A stretch of 64,000 bases of DNA from CAVRXT01 sp049644285 (GCA_049644285.1 JBARRP010000118.1:1-64000); one strand, 5' to 3'; shown: positions 51,030 to 59,852, counted from the first letter of the stretch. Numbers and translations are program-made. Notes: generated by a model from the letters alone, not told the origin.

Positions 51030-52295
51030 ATGATTGCAGCGCTCCTCGTGGCTTTGCGGGAAGGTGTCGAGGCGGCCCTTGTAGTCGGCATCGTGCTCGT
51101 GTACCTCGACCGCACTGGCCGGCGGGCCCTCACCCGCTATGTCTGGGGTGGAGTCGGCGTCGCGGCGGCGGCCAGCTTTGCTGCAGCCTACCTGCTCCAG
51201 CGCTGGAAAGTGAGCCAGGACGGATTCGAAGGCTTGCTGATGCTCCTCGCGAGCGCCCTGGTGGTCACGATGATTGTGTGGATGAACCGGGTGGCTCGCA
51301 GCCTGCGAAAAGAGATCGAGCAGCGCGTCGAAATCTACGCGCAGCGGACGACCCGCGCGGCCGGCCTGGGCCTGGGATTCTTCGTTTTCCTGATGGTCTT
51401 GCGCGAGGGGGCCGAGCTTGTCCTGATCCTCCGCGCCGTTGAGCTTTCGAGCGCAGGCGTCCAGGTCTGGATCGGGACCGGTCTGGGTATCCTGCTGGCG
51501 ATTGCCGTGGGGCTTTTCTTCTTCCAGGGGACGCTGCGGATTCCGCTGTCGAGCTTCTTCGCTGCGACCAGCACAATCCTCATGGTCGTTGCATTTCAGC
51601 TCGCGCTCTCCGGCGTCCACGAGATGAGCGAGGGCATGTGGCTGCCCTCGAGCAAAACGGAGATGGCCACGATCGGGCCCGTCGTCCGCAATGAAGTTTT
51701 CTTCTTCGTTGTCATCCTCGGCGTCGCTGGCCTTGTCGTGCTTCGCGAGTGGTTCCGAGCGACGAAGCCGGCGACCGTCGAGCCGGCAGCCAACCCCGCC
51801 GAAAAGCGTCACCGCGAGTGGGAATACCGCAAGCAGCGACGCTGGAGCTTTGCAGCGGCATTCCTGTGTTTCGCGGTGGTGCTTACATTTGCCGCTGAAT
51901 TTGTCTACGCGCGTGCATCAGCCGCGCCCCCGCAAGCCACGGAAGTGGTCCCGCAAGGAAATCTGTTGCGGATTCCGCTGGCTAGCCTCGTCGATTCGAA
52001 CCCGCACTTCTATTCCGTGGAGGTCAACCGGACCCAACTGCGGTTCCTCTTCTTTCACAAGAGCAACGGCGATTACGCCACCGCCCTGGATGCCTGCATG
52101 ATCTGTGGCGCGCTCGGCTACCGCCAGGAAGGATCGAATCTCATCTGCCGGAACTGCGCGGCGGCGATCTACCTGCCTTCGATCGGCGAGTCGGGTGGCT
52201 GCAATCCGATTCCGGTGAAGTCGCGGGTGGAAGGAAGCGAGGTTGTGGTGGACCTTTCGGCCTTTTCCGATGCCGCGTCCATGATTCACCCCTAA
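51030..52295 (+). CDS. FTR1-family iron permease fused to a DUF2318 domain
   Basis: A 421-residue membrane protein with about seven helices in the FTR1 part. The two REGxE iron-binding motifs are REGVE (residues 10-14) and REGAE (125-129). An eighth helix (WSFAAAFLCFAVVLTF) leads to a C-terminal extracytoplasmic domain (about 300-420) with CMIC (356-359), CRNC (373-376) and a GCNPIP element, matching DUF2318, which is thought to carry metal or redox centres. In Campylobacter these are separate proteins; here they are one. The next gene starts 4 bp after the stop. Confidence 0.9.
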   Translation: MIAALLVALREGVEAALVVGIVLVYLDRTGRRALTRYVWGGVGVAAAASFAAAYLLQRWKVSQDGFEGLLMLLASALVVTMIVWMNRVARSLRKEIEQRVEIYAQRTTRAAGLGLGFFVFLMVLREGAELVLILRAVELSSAGVQVWIGTGLGILLAIAVGLFFFQGTLRIPLSSFFAATSTILMVVAFQLALSGVHEMSEGMWLPSSKTEMATIGPVVRNEVFFFVVILGVAGLVVLREWFRATKPATVEPAANPAEKRHREWEYRKQRRWSFAAAFLCFAVVLTFAAEFVYARASAAPPQATEVVPQGNLLRIPLASLVDSNPHFYSVEVNRTQLRFLFFHKSNGDYATALDACMICGALGYRQEGSNLICRNCAAAIYLPSIGESGGCNPIPVKSRVEGSEVVVDLSAFSDAASMIHP

Positions 52296-52299
52296 CTCC

Positions 52300-53610
52300 A
52301 TGTTTGCCCGCCTCGTTGGAGAATCCTTCGTTCGCAATCCGCGCCGGAAGGTGCTGGCCGTTAGCGCGCTCGTCGTCGGCATGGCCGTGACCACTGCCAA
52401 CCTGATGATGGCGCTCGATGTGGGCGACCGGCTGGCGCGTGAGTTCCGCAGCTTTGGCGCGAACCTCCTCGTTACGCCGAAGTCGGACACCTTGCCGCTC
52501 GAAATCGGAGGCGTCGACTACCGCCCCGTGGATGAAGGCGCCTACTTGAACGAAGCGGACCTCGGCAAACTCAAGACCATCTTTTGGCGCCACAACATCA
52601 TCGGCTTTACGCCTTTTCTCGACGTTCCGGTCACTGCAAAGGCGAATCGTCAGGATGGGAGCCTGGCGGAAGTCTCTACGATACTCATCGGCACGTGGTA
52701 CGAACACGAGGTCGCGGTTCCTGATGGCTCGAAATTCAAAACGGGCGCGCGCATAACGAACCCGTGGTGGAAGGTTCGTGGAAGGTGGTTTGCGGAACCT
52801 CAGGAGACGGGGAACTCGCACAGCGAATGCCTGGTGGGCTCCACGCTGGCTACCTCTCACCGCATCGAGCCGGGTGACGCGCTGACGCTAAGGGCAGGCG
52901 ACCGCAGCGCGTCTGTCACGGTCGCCGGTGTCGTTTCAACTGGTGGACCTGAAGACGATGCCGTGGTCGCGCCGCTTTCTTTAGCTCAGGAACTATCAGC
53001 CCATCCGCGCCAGTTCCGTCAACTTTTCGTAAGCGCGCTGACGAAGCCTGAGGATGCCTTTTCGCAGCGCGATCCGCAGACGATGACGCCAAAGGATTAT
53101 GACCGCTGGTACTGTTCGCCTTACATCTCTTCAATCGGGCATCAGATTCAACAAGTCTTGCCGGGTACAAACGCCCGGCCAATTCGCCGCTTGGCCGAAA
53201 CAGAAGGACGGATCCTCAGTCGCGTAAGCGCGCTCCTCTGGCTGGTGACACTGGCGGCGCTGGTGGCGGCTGGATTGGCAGTGGCGGCAACTGCCGCAAC
53301 GACGGTTCTCGAGCGCCGCACCGAAGTCGGGTTGATGAAGGCGCTCGGCGCAACCAACACGCTGGTGGCTGGAATCTTTGTTGCCGAACAAGTCTTTCTC
53401 GCTATCGTGGGTGGCGCCATCGGCTTTCTCGTCGGAGCCGGACTGGCGCGCTTGCTTGGAGAAAGCGTCTTTGGCACTCCAGCCTCGCTCCGCCCGATCC
53501 TGCTGCCGGTAATTCTGGCGATTGCGGTGTTGGTGGCGTTGACGGGCAGCCTGGTGCCCTTGCGTCGCGCGTCGCATTTTGATCCCGCGCCGATTCTGAG
53601 GGGCGAATGA
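52300..53610 (+). CDS. FtsX/MacB-type ABC permease of the iron operon (first)
   Basis: A 436-residue protein. Membrane helix 1 is VLAVSALVVGMAVTTANLMM; a periplasmic domain of about 250 residues follows; then three C-terminal helices (ALLWLVTLAALVAAGLAVAA, QVFLAIVGGAIGFLVGAGL, ILLPVILAIAVLVALTGSLV). The coupling segment VLERRTEVGLMKALGATNTLV is typical of MacB/FtsX permeases. It pairs with the next permease and the following ATPase, as in the FTR1-P19 loci of Campylobacter (Cj1661-Cj1663). Its stop overlaps the next start (ATGA). Confidence 0.88.
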   Translation: MFARLVGESFVRNPRRKVLAVSALVVGMAVTTANLMMALDVGDRLAREFRSFGANLLVTPKSDTLPLEIGGVDYRPVDEGAYLNEADLGKLKTIFWRHNIIGFTPFLDVPVTAKANRQDGSLAEVSTILIGTWYEHEVAVPDGSKFKTGARITNPWWKVRGRWFAEPQETGNSHSECLVGSTLATSHRIEPGDALTLRAGDRSASVTVAGVVSTGGPEDDAVVAPLSLAQELSAHPRQFRQLFVSALTKPEDAFSQRDPQTMTPKDYDRWYCSPYISSIGHQIQQVLPGTNARPIRRLAETEGRILSRVSALLWLVTLAALVAAGLAVAATAATTVLERRTEVGLMKALGATNTLVAGIFVAEQVFLAIVGGAIGFLVGAGLARLLGESVFGTPASLRPILLPVILAIAVLVALTGSLVPLRRASHFDPAPILRGE

Positions 53611-54782
53611 TGTTTGCGCGACTCCTCACGCAACTTCTGCGCGGAAGCCGGGGCCGATTGAGTGTGGCGTTGCTGGCGCTGGTTAGCGGCGCGGCTGTCA
53701 TCTCGGCTCTCGCGAATGTCGATCTCGATGTCGAGAAGAAGTTGACGCAAGAGTTTCGCACCCTCGGCGCGAATCTGGTCGTCGCTCCCCCTCACCGGGA
53801 AGCGGACTCGACGCAAACACTCAGCGGGTCTCCCTTGGCGCCCGCGGATCCCACGCTGATGGATGAAGCCGTTTTGGACATGATCGAGTCCAACAGAACG
53901 CCGCAACTGGAAGCCTTCGCACCCTACCTCTATATTGTTGTTCGAGCAAACGCCGGGAACAATCGGCTGCCGGCGGTGCTCACGGGCACATGGCTTGATG
54001 AAGTGCGGCAGTTGGAGCCGTGGTGGAAGGCCGAAGGCGGCTGGATCGATTCAAGAGACGATCGGACGCGCTGTCTGGTTGGCCGGAACGCCGCGCGCCA
54101 GTTTCACTTGGCCGCTGGCAGCCCGCTGGAGGTGAGTTATGGCGAGAAGACTGCCCAACTCACCGTGGCGGGCGTTGTGACGGCGGGCGGCGCCGAAGAC
54201 AACCAGATCTTTGTAAACCTTGTGGTCGTCCAGGGGCTTGCTGGACTTCCAGGCAAAATGGAAGTCGCGCAGTTGAGCGTTTCCGGCTCGGCCGGGCTGA
54301 TCGAAACATACGCGCAGCATTTGAGGAAGGCGCTGCCGTCACTCGAAGTGCGTCCCATCCGGCAGATCGCCGAAGCGGAGGGTCGGCTGCTGACGCGCAT
54401 TCGGCTGTTGATTCTGCTGATGGTATTGCTGATTCTGGTGCTGACATCGTTGTGCGTTTTGGGGACGATGGCGGCGCTGGCGATGGAACGTCGGGAAGAC
54501 GTCGGTTTAATGAAGGCGCTCGGCGGCTCGATTGGGCGTGTCGTTGGCCTATTCCTGGCGGAGGCTGGATTGCTCGGCGCGGCCGGGGGCATTCTGGGTT
54601 ATCTCGTCGGCATCGGGCTCACCTTGTGGATCGGGCGGCGCGTGTTTGCGGCAACGATCGTGCCGCGGTGGGAAGTTTTCCCGCTCACGGTGGCGTTGAT
54701 GGTCGGCGTAGCGCTAGCCGGCGCGCTGCCGCTCCGTTTGCTCGGTCGGGTGAAGCCGGCGGTGATTCTCCGAGGGGAATGA
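53607..54782 (+). CDS. FtsX/MacB-type ABC permease of the iron operon (second)
   Basis: A 391-residue paralog of the preceding permease: helix 1 in LSVALLALVSGAAVISALANV, a periplasmic domain, and three C-terminal helices (LLILLMVLLILVLTSLCVLG, AEAGLLGAAGGILGYLVGIGL, PLTVALMVGVALAGALPLRL). The cytoplasmic coupling segment MERREDVGLMKALGGSIGRVV is present. Both permeases end in a similar PxxILRGE tail, suggesting descent from one gene. It overlaps the ATPase start by 4 bp, so all four proteins are translated together. Confidence 0.88.
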   Translation: MMFARLLTQLLRGSRGRLSVALLALVSGAAVISALANVDLDVEKKLTQEFRTLGANLVVAPPHREADSTQTLSGSPLAPADPTLMDEAVLDMIESNRTPQLEAFAPYLYIVVRANAGNNRLPAVLTGTWLDEVRQLEPWWKAEGGWIDSRDDRTRCLVGRNAARQFHLAAGSPLEVSYGEKTAQLTVAGVVTAGGAEDNQIFVNLVVVQGLAGLPGKMEVAQLSVSGSAGLIETYAQHLRKALPSLEVRPIRQIAEAEGRLLTRIRLLILLMVLLILVLTSLCVLGTMAALAMERREDVGLMKALGGSIGRVVGLFLAEAGLLGAAGGILGYLVGIGLTLWIGRRVFAATIVPRWEVFPLTVALMVGVALAGALPLRLLGRVKPAVILRGE

Positions 54783-55852
54783 TGGCGGCACTGGTCCAGG
54801 TCGAGAGGCTCACGAAGCACTTCGGCAACGTCCGCGCGCTCAACGGAGTTTCCTTCGATGTCGAAGCGGGCGAATGGATCGCTATCATGGGGCCCTCAGG
54901 CTCGGGCAAGACCACTCTGATCAACATTCTCGGAGGGCTCGACACGCCGACGGCCGGGCGCACCCTGGTGGATGGCACGGACGTCGCGCGCCTCGATGAA
55001 ACCGGTCTCACTCGATTTCGCGCCGAGAAAGTCGGGTTCGTCTTCCAGCAATTTCACTTGGTGCCTTACCTCACTGCCGTTGAGAACGTGATGCTCGCGC
55101 AATATTTTCACAGCACCACCGATGAAGAAGAAGCGCGCGAAGCATTACGGCGCATGGGATTGGGCGATCGGCTGGAACACTTGCCGGCGCAGCTTTCCGG
55201 CGGTGAACAGCAGCGAGTAGCCGTAGCCCGCGCGCTCATCAATCATCCGAAATTAGTTCTCGCCGACGAGCCGACCGGCAATCTCGACGAAGCCAACCAG
55301 GAGATCGTGATCAAGCTCCTTCACAAGCTGCATACCGAAGGGCACACGATCCTGATGGTCACCCACGATCCGTTGATTGCTCGCTTGGCGGACCGCCGCA
55401 TCGAATTGGCGCATGGCCGCCTGGCGCAGATCACCGCTTTCACGGCCGAAGATGAAGAGCGCTTCGACCACTTGCTCGAACAAGTGTGGATTTGTGGCGA
55501 GGAGGGCGTGGGTGCTCAACTCGATCGCATCCGCACCGTCGGAGTGATGGACCCGATGCGCATGGTGACCCGTCTGGCCGATCGCGGTCTGCTCGTCGTG
55601 CGCGAGTCCGAAGTGGCGCTTACCCCGCGCGGCGAGAACCGCGCTCGCGACGTCATTCGCAGGCATCGCTTGGCCGAGCGCCTCTTCACCGACACGTTCT
55701 CAATTCTCGGCTCGGAAGCGGACACCCATGCCTGCAAATTCGAGCACATCATCAGCCCCGAGCTCGACCAGAAGATTTGCGCGTTCCTCGGCCACCCGAA
55801 GACGTGCCCCCACGGAAATCCGATTCCTCCAGGGCCATGCTGCCCCCGCTGA
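54779..55852 (+). CDS. ABC ATPase fused to a DtxR-type iron-sensor module
   Basis: A 357-residue protein with two parts. Residues 1-220 are a MacB/LolD-class ATPase: Walker A GPSGSGKT (38-45), Q loop FVFQQFHLVPYLT, signature LSGGEQQRVAVARAL, Walker B LADEPTGNLD, switch H196. Residues 225-350 align with DtxR: winged-helix-like HLLEQVWICGEEGVGAQL to LADRGLLVVRESEVALTPRG, then RRHRLAERLFTD (H296, E300) and ACKFEHIISPEL (C319, E322, H323), which hold DtxR metal ligands, then GHPKTCPHGNPIP. The helix-turn-helix seems about three residues shorter than in DtxR, so DNA binding is uncertain. The start is the ATGA overlap; the longer frame is a shadow. Confidence 0.85.
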   Translation: MMAALVQVERLTKHFGNVRALNGVSFDVEAGEWIAIMGPSGSGKTTLINILGGLDTPTAGRTLVDGTDVARLDETGLTRFRAEKVGFVFQQFHLVPYLTAVENVMLAQYFHSTTDEEEAREALRRMGLGDRLEHLPAQLSGGEQQRVAVARALINHPKLVLADEPTGNLDEANQEIVIKLLHKLHTEGHTILMVTHDPLIARLADRRIELAHGRLAQITAFTAEDEERFDHLLEQVWICGEEGVGAQLDRIRTVGVMDPMRMVTRLADRGLLVVRESEVALTPRGENRARDVIRRHRLAERLFTDTFSILGSEADTHACKFEHIISPELDQKICAFLGHPKTCPHGNPIPPGPCCPR

Positions 55853-55888
55853 GAACCGCTCTGATAATTTTGTTACTATTGATTCCCA

Positions 55889-56278
55889 ATGCCGCTACCA
55901 GTTGACGTTCGCAAAAAGCCCATCGAGGTGAAGGTCCGTGTCTCGACGGGTGAAGGTGTGGACATCATCTGGTCGGATGGCCACTCCAGCCACTACGATT
56001 TCCCGTACCTCCGTGACCACTGCCCCTGCGCGCTCTGCAATGACGAGCGCGAGAAGAAGGCCCGCGTTGGCTCGGCGCGCGGTTCCGGCACGCTTGGTCC
56101 GGCGCTGCCCATGTTCAAGCCCAAAGCGACCGCGCGGAAGGCCTCGGCGGTAGGGAACTACGCGATTCAGATTGAGTTCTCGGACGGGCACGCCACCGGG
56201 ATCTTCAGCTTCGAGCATCTGCGAGAGATCTGTCCCTGCTCGGCCTGCGCGCGAGAGTTCCGCCAATCTTCTGCGTAA
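55889..56278 (+). CDS. DUF971 protein (cysteine-rich)
   Basis: A 129-residue protein. The DUF971/GBBH-N-like pattern is VDIIWSDGHSSHYDFPYLRDHCPCALC, then the second half IQIEFSDGHATGIFSFEHLREICPCSAC. The two HCPCALC and ICPCSAC elements give four cysteine pairs that could bind a metal or iron-sulfur cluster. Related domains occur fused to Mrp/ApbC iron-sulfur carriers and to hydroxylases. It lies 36 bp after the DtxR-fused ATPase, so a link with iron handling is possible but not shown. Confidence 0.82.
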   Translation: MPLPVDVRKKPIEVKVRVSTGEGVDIIWSDGHSSHYDFPYLRDHCPCALCNDEREKKARVGSARGSGTLGPALPMFKPKATARKASAVGNYAIQIEFSDGHATGIFSFEHLREICPCSACAREFRQSSA

Positions 56279-56348
56279 TCTATTGGTTACCAGGTCTTTT
56301 CTTTTCTCTTTCTTCGACGTATAGTTCATTTCCGCGCTCATAGATTCC

Positions 56349-58625
56349 ATGGCCTCAAACCCAACCGCATCTGTCCCAGGTCAGCGCTCGGTTCGACCCG
56401 CCGTTCAAGTCATCGTGGCCACCACGGCCATGCTGGCGTTCATTTCCTATTGGCGGGCGGCAGCCATCGTTCTGAACGACCTGGCTTCCTCGGCCTACTA
56501 CGCCGGTGGCGAAGCCGAGGGATTCATCGGCAAGACAGCGCCATGGTTCGTCCTCGGCATCATGCTGTTCAGCTATGCGGTGCGGGCCATCTATGTGGAA
56601 AGCTGCAGTATGTTCGTGCGCGGCGGCGTGTATCGCGTGGTCAAGGAGGCGCTTGGCGGCACGCTAGCGAAGTTTTCGGTTTCCGCCCTCATGTTCGACT
56701 ACGTGCTCACCGGCCCGATCAGCGGCGTGGCGGCGGGGCAATATCTCGTCGGCGTCACCAACGAGCTACTCCAGCGCTACGCCCACGCCAACCAACTCCT
56801 GCCGGTGAACGCAACCGCTGCCGTCTTCGCGGTTGCGGTTACGATTTATTTCTGGTGGCAGAACGTCAAGGGCATCCCCGACTCAAGCGACAAAGCGCTC
56901 AAGATCATGCAGCTCACGACCGTCATGGTCGTCATGCTGATCGGCTGGTGTGCCTATACGGCATGGGTGCGCGGGGCGCATCTGCCTCCGGCGCCCATTG
57001 CCCGAAACATGCACCTCGGCAAAGAGGCGCTCGGCTGGCTTTATCCGATTCGCAGCCGTTTTCCGGTCCACCTTTTCGCGCTCATCGCCGTCTTCGTCGG
57101 GCTGGGACATTCGGTCCTGGCCATGAGCGGCGAAGAGTCGCTGGCCCAGGTCTACCGCGAAATCGAGCATCCCAAGCTTCCGAATCTGAAAAAGACCGGC
57201 CTTATAATCTTCGTCTACAGCTTGCTTTTCACTTCGCTGGTTTCGATTTTTGCGGTCATGTTGATCCCCGACGGCGCGCGCCAGCAATACCTTGAAAACC
57301 TGATCGGCGGCCTGGCCATGAACCTTGCCGGCCCGTTTGCATTCCGAATGGCCTTCCACGTTTTCGTAGTTGTGGTGGGCACGCTGATTCTTTCCGGCGC
57401 GGTCAACACGGCAATCGTGGGATCGAACGGCGTACTGAACCGCGTGTCGGAGGACGGAGTGCTGTCGGACTGGTTCCGTCATCCGCACCGCAAGTTCGGT
57501 ACGTCTTACCGGATCATCACGATCATCGCGATCCTGCAGATCATCCCGATTATCGCGAGTGGCGGCGACGTCACGTTTCTGGGCAACCTGTACGCCTTCG
57601 GGGTGATCTGGAGTTTTACCCTGAAAGGCGCGGCGGTGCTCGTCCTTCGTTACACTCACCCTCAGGACCGTGAATATCGCGTGCCCGGAAACTTCATGAT
57701 CGGCGGCGTGGAGATTCCCGTCGGGCTTGGCCTGATTACGCTGGTCCTTCTCGCCATTGCCGTCACGAACCTGTTCACCAAGCCGAACGCCACGATTGCC
57801 GGCGGAATTTTCTCGGTTGTTTTGTTTACGGTCTTCGAGATTTCGGAGAAGCGCATTCAGAAAAAGGCGGGCGGGGGCGCGCACGTGGAGCTCGATCAGT
57901 TCAATCTCGCTCAGGAAGCCGACCTGACGCCGCAAAGCGTGGGCGCCAAGCCCGGCAACGTCCTGGTTCCGGTGAGCAACTATTATGCGCTGTATCATCT
58001 TGACGCGGCGCTGAGGCGCGTGAAACCTGGGCAAGACATCGTCGTGCTTCACATTCGCATGCTGCGCCGCGCCGCTTCAGGCGAATATGACCTCACTCCC
58101 GATCAGCTCTTCAGCACCATCGAGCAATTGCTGTTCACGAAAATCCTGTCGGAGGCGGAAAAAGAAGGCAAGCCCGTGAAGTTGGCCGTCGCTTCCGCCA
58201 ATGACCTCTGGGAAGGTATTCTCCGAGCCGCGCAGAGCCTGCAATCCGCGACGATCATTGTCGGCAGCTCGTCCAAGATGCCCATCATCGAACAAGCCCG
58301 CGAAGTAGGCCTGGCCTGGGAGCGCATGCCGGAGCCGCGTCCGCGTGTGACACTCGAAATCTTCACCCCCGCAGGGACTGAGCAGATTTTCTATCTCGGC
58401 CCGCACGCCCCGCGCTTGACGCCGAAGGAAATCGACCTGCTTCACAAAGTCTGGCTCGAGCTCTCCGACAAATTAACCCACCAGGAAGTACATCACCACG
58501 ACATCATCCACTTCGCCCTTACGGAAGTCGAACGAGAGATCAATGAAGGACAAGGGGGCGCGGTGCTCGAGCGTCTCCGCGAGCACCTGCAGCAAATCAA
58601 AGACCACCGCATGAACGGTCCCTAG
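56349..58625 (+). CDS. APC-family permease with a cytoplasmic C-terminal domain
   Basis: A 758-residue protein. About twelve membrane helices (for example AFISYWRAAAIVLNDLASS, ALMFDYVLTGPISGVAAG, FVVVVGTLILSGAVNTAIVG) belong to the amino acid-polyamine-organocation superfamily; substrate unknown. From about residue 535 a soluble domain follows (GNVLVPVSNYYALYHLDAALR, VKLAVASANDLWEGILRAA, SATIIVGSSSK) resembling universal stress (USP-like) domains, and then a His-rich helix. Such tails are known in APC transporters and may sense nucleotides. It is separated by 70 bp from DUF971. Confidence 0.82.
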   Translation: MASNPTASVPGQRSVRPAVQVIVATTAMLAFISYWRAAAIVLNDLASSAYYAGGEAEGFIGKTAPWFVLGIMLFSYAVRAIYVESCSMFVRGGVYRVVKEALGGTLAKFSVSALMFDYVLTGPISGVAAGQYLVGVTNELLQRYAHANQLLPVNATAAVFAVAVTIYFWWQNVKGIPDSSDKALKIMQLTTVMVVMLIGWCAYTAWVRGAHLPPAPIARNMHLGKEALGWLYPIRSRFPVHLFALIAVFVGLGHSVLAMSGEESLAQVYREIEHPKLPNLKKTGLIIFVYSLLFTSLVSIFAVMLIPDGARQQYLENLIGGLAMNLAGPFAFRMAFHVFVVVVGTLILSGAVNTAIVGSNGVLNRVSEDGVLSDWFRHPHRKFGTSYRIITIIAILQIIPIIASGGDVTFLGNLYAFGVIWSFTLKGAAVLVLRYTHPQDREYRVPGNFMIGGVEIPVGLGLITLVLLAIAVTNLFTKPNATIAGGIFSVVLFTVFEISEKRIQKKAGGGAHVELDQFNLAQEADLTPQSVGAKPGNVLVPVSNYYALYHLDAALRRVKPGQDIVVLHIRMLRRAASGEYDLTPDQLFSTIEQLLFTKILSEAEKEGKPVKLAVASANDLWEGILRAAQSLQSATIIVGSSSKMPIIEQAREVGLAWERMPEPRPRVTLEIFTPAGTEQIFYLGPHAPRLTPKEIDLLHKVWLELSDKLTHQEVHHHDIIHFALTEVEREINEGQGGAVLERLREHLQQIKDHRMNGP

Positions 58626-58667
58626 TGTTGCGTAACCGAAATAGGTGACGCAGGTTCACGGAGGGCC

Positions 58668-58697
58668 GTCATGCTGAGAGAAGCGAAGCATCTCCCG
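58668..58697. repeat. copy of a dispersed CATGCTGAG-type repeat
   Basis: CGTCATGCTGAGAGAAGCG then AAGCATCTCCC resembles the widespread dispersed repeat with GTCATTCTGAGCGAAGCGAAG-like core. It is in the 172-bp gap between the APC permease and mscL (convergent), where no gene is seen. The repeat at 13145-13240 starts with a related GTCATTC end. Confidence 0.5.
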
Positions 58698-58797
58698 GTA
58701 AAAATCAGCCTCCTCGCTGCTCCATTCATGACTGCACGCCCTGAACGACGTGTCACTTTCCGCGGTTACACAGCACTAGATCGCGGCAACGTTCGCA

Positions 58798-59235
58798 CTA
58801 TGCCGCGCGCAGCTCCGAAGTGCAGTTCGGGCAACGCACCGCCTTGATCGGAATCGCCAGAGAACAATAAGGGCAATCCTTGGTCGTCGGTGTTGCCGCC
58901 GGCGCGGGCTTCTTCCATCGATTGATCTGCCGCACGATCAGGAAGATCACAAAGGCCACGATCAGAAAGTCGATCACGTTGTTGATGAAAATCCCGTAAT
59001 TGATCGTGGCAGCCCCCGCCGCCTTTGCTTCGGCCAGGGACCCGTATGGCTTGCCCGAAATGTTCAGGAACAGGTTGGAGAAGTCCACCTTGCCCAGGAG
59101 CCGGCCCAGCGGCGGCATCACCACGTCGCCGACCAGCGACGTCACAATTTTTCCGAACGCCGCGCCCAGGATGACGCCGATGGCCATGTCCATCACGTTG
59201 CCGCGCATCGCGAATTCTTTGAATTCTTTCAGCAT
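58798..59235 (-). CDS. mscL: large-conductance mechanosensitive channel MscL with C-terminal zinc ribbon
   Basis: A 145-residue protein. The N-terminal helix MLKEFKEFAMRGNVMDMAIG and pore helix AVGVILGAAFGKIVTSLVGD-like sequence fit MscL, as does the second helix GIFINNVIDFLIVAFVIFLIV. The usual cytoplasmic bundle is followed by a zinc ribbon with CPYC and CPNC (about 120-137). It opens under membrane tension to release solutes. The ribbon also occurs in other MscL proteins, so it is a variant, not unique. Confidence 0.9.
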   Translation of the reverse strand: MLKEFKEFAMRGNVMDMAIGVILGAAFGKIVTSLVGDVVMPPLGRLLGKVDFSNLFLNISGKPYGSLAEAKAAGAATINYGIFINNVIDFLIVAFVIFLIVRQINRWKKPAPAATPTTKDCPYCSLAIPIKAVRCPNCTSELRAA

Positions 59236-59292
59236 GTATTCTCGCCTCCATTCAGAGAGATGGGATCACTTGAAAGGAATGACGGCCCGCGA

Positions 59293-59661
59293 CTAGGGCT
59301 TGCGAACAAGAAGTGCGGCGCCGGCTATGCCGCGCACCACCAGCAGTCCCCCTGCGGCGCCCAGCAAGAAAGCGGCGTGGTGGGCGGGCAGCCAGGCCAT
59401 CAACAGCATCAGGACACCCACCAGCGTGAGCGATCCTCCTCGCACTGCCGGGTGCAAGTGGGGAAGCACCGGGGGTGCGGGGCGGACCCAGGCACGCGCG
59501 CCCCAATAGATCAGAAACACGCCTACCGCAATCCAAACCGGCCCTCGCGGCGGTGAGAATCGCCCCGTCGTGGCCAGGAGCGCCATCAGCGCGCCGAGCA
59601 ACAGGACCACGAATTCATTCAGCAGCCCGAAAAGCTGTCCCGGTGCCGGCATGAAAGTCAC
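59293..59661 (-). CDS. small multi-helix membrane protein of unknown function
   Basis: A 122-residue protein with about four hydrophobic helices (NEFVVLLLGALMALLA, GPVWIAVGVFLIYWGARAW, SLTLVGVLMLLMAWLP, AFLLGAAGGLLVVRGIAGAALLV). It begins with ATG at 59661, with a second ATG three codons later. No family is recognised. It is divergent from trxB; the gap contains the trxB promoter region and no other gene. Confidence 0.6.
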   Translation of the reverse strand: MTFMPAPGQLFGLLNEFVVLLLGALMALLATTGRFSPPRGPVWIAVGVFLIYWGARAWVRPAPPVLPHLHPAVRGGSLTLVGVLMLLMAWLPAHHAAFLLGAAGGLLVVRGIAGAALLVRKP

Positions 59662-59852
59662 TCTTGTCGCGCGGCATTATCGCCCACCGGCCAAATTCGG
59701 GCAATAAGGGTGGCAACGCACCGCCCGCTGCGGGTTTGTGCGCCGAGTTTGCGGCGCGCAAGAGACAAGGGAATTGACCGAGAGATGCTAGAATAGCTGT
59801 TCTCACTCTGAATCGCTGCGCAACGTGTCGCAATCTAATCCTCGAGGAGAAC

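Noticed and set aside
54020..54778. Upstream extension of the ABC-DtxR reading frame by 253 codons
   Set aside because: It is the out-of-phase translation of the second permease; the Arg/Gly/Ala-rich residues match no family, and the ATGA overlap gives a normal start.
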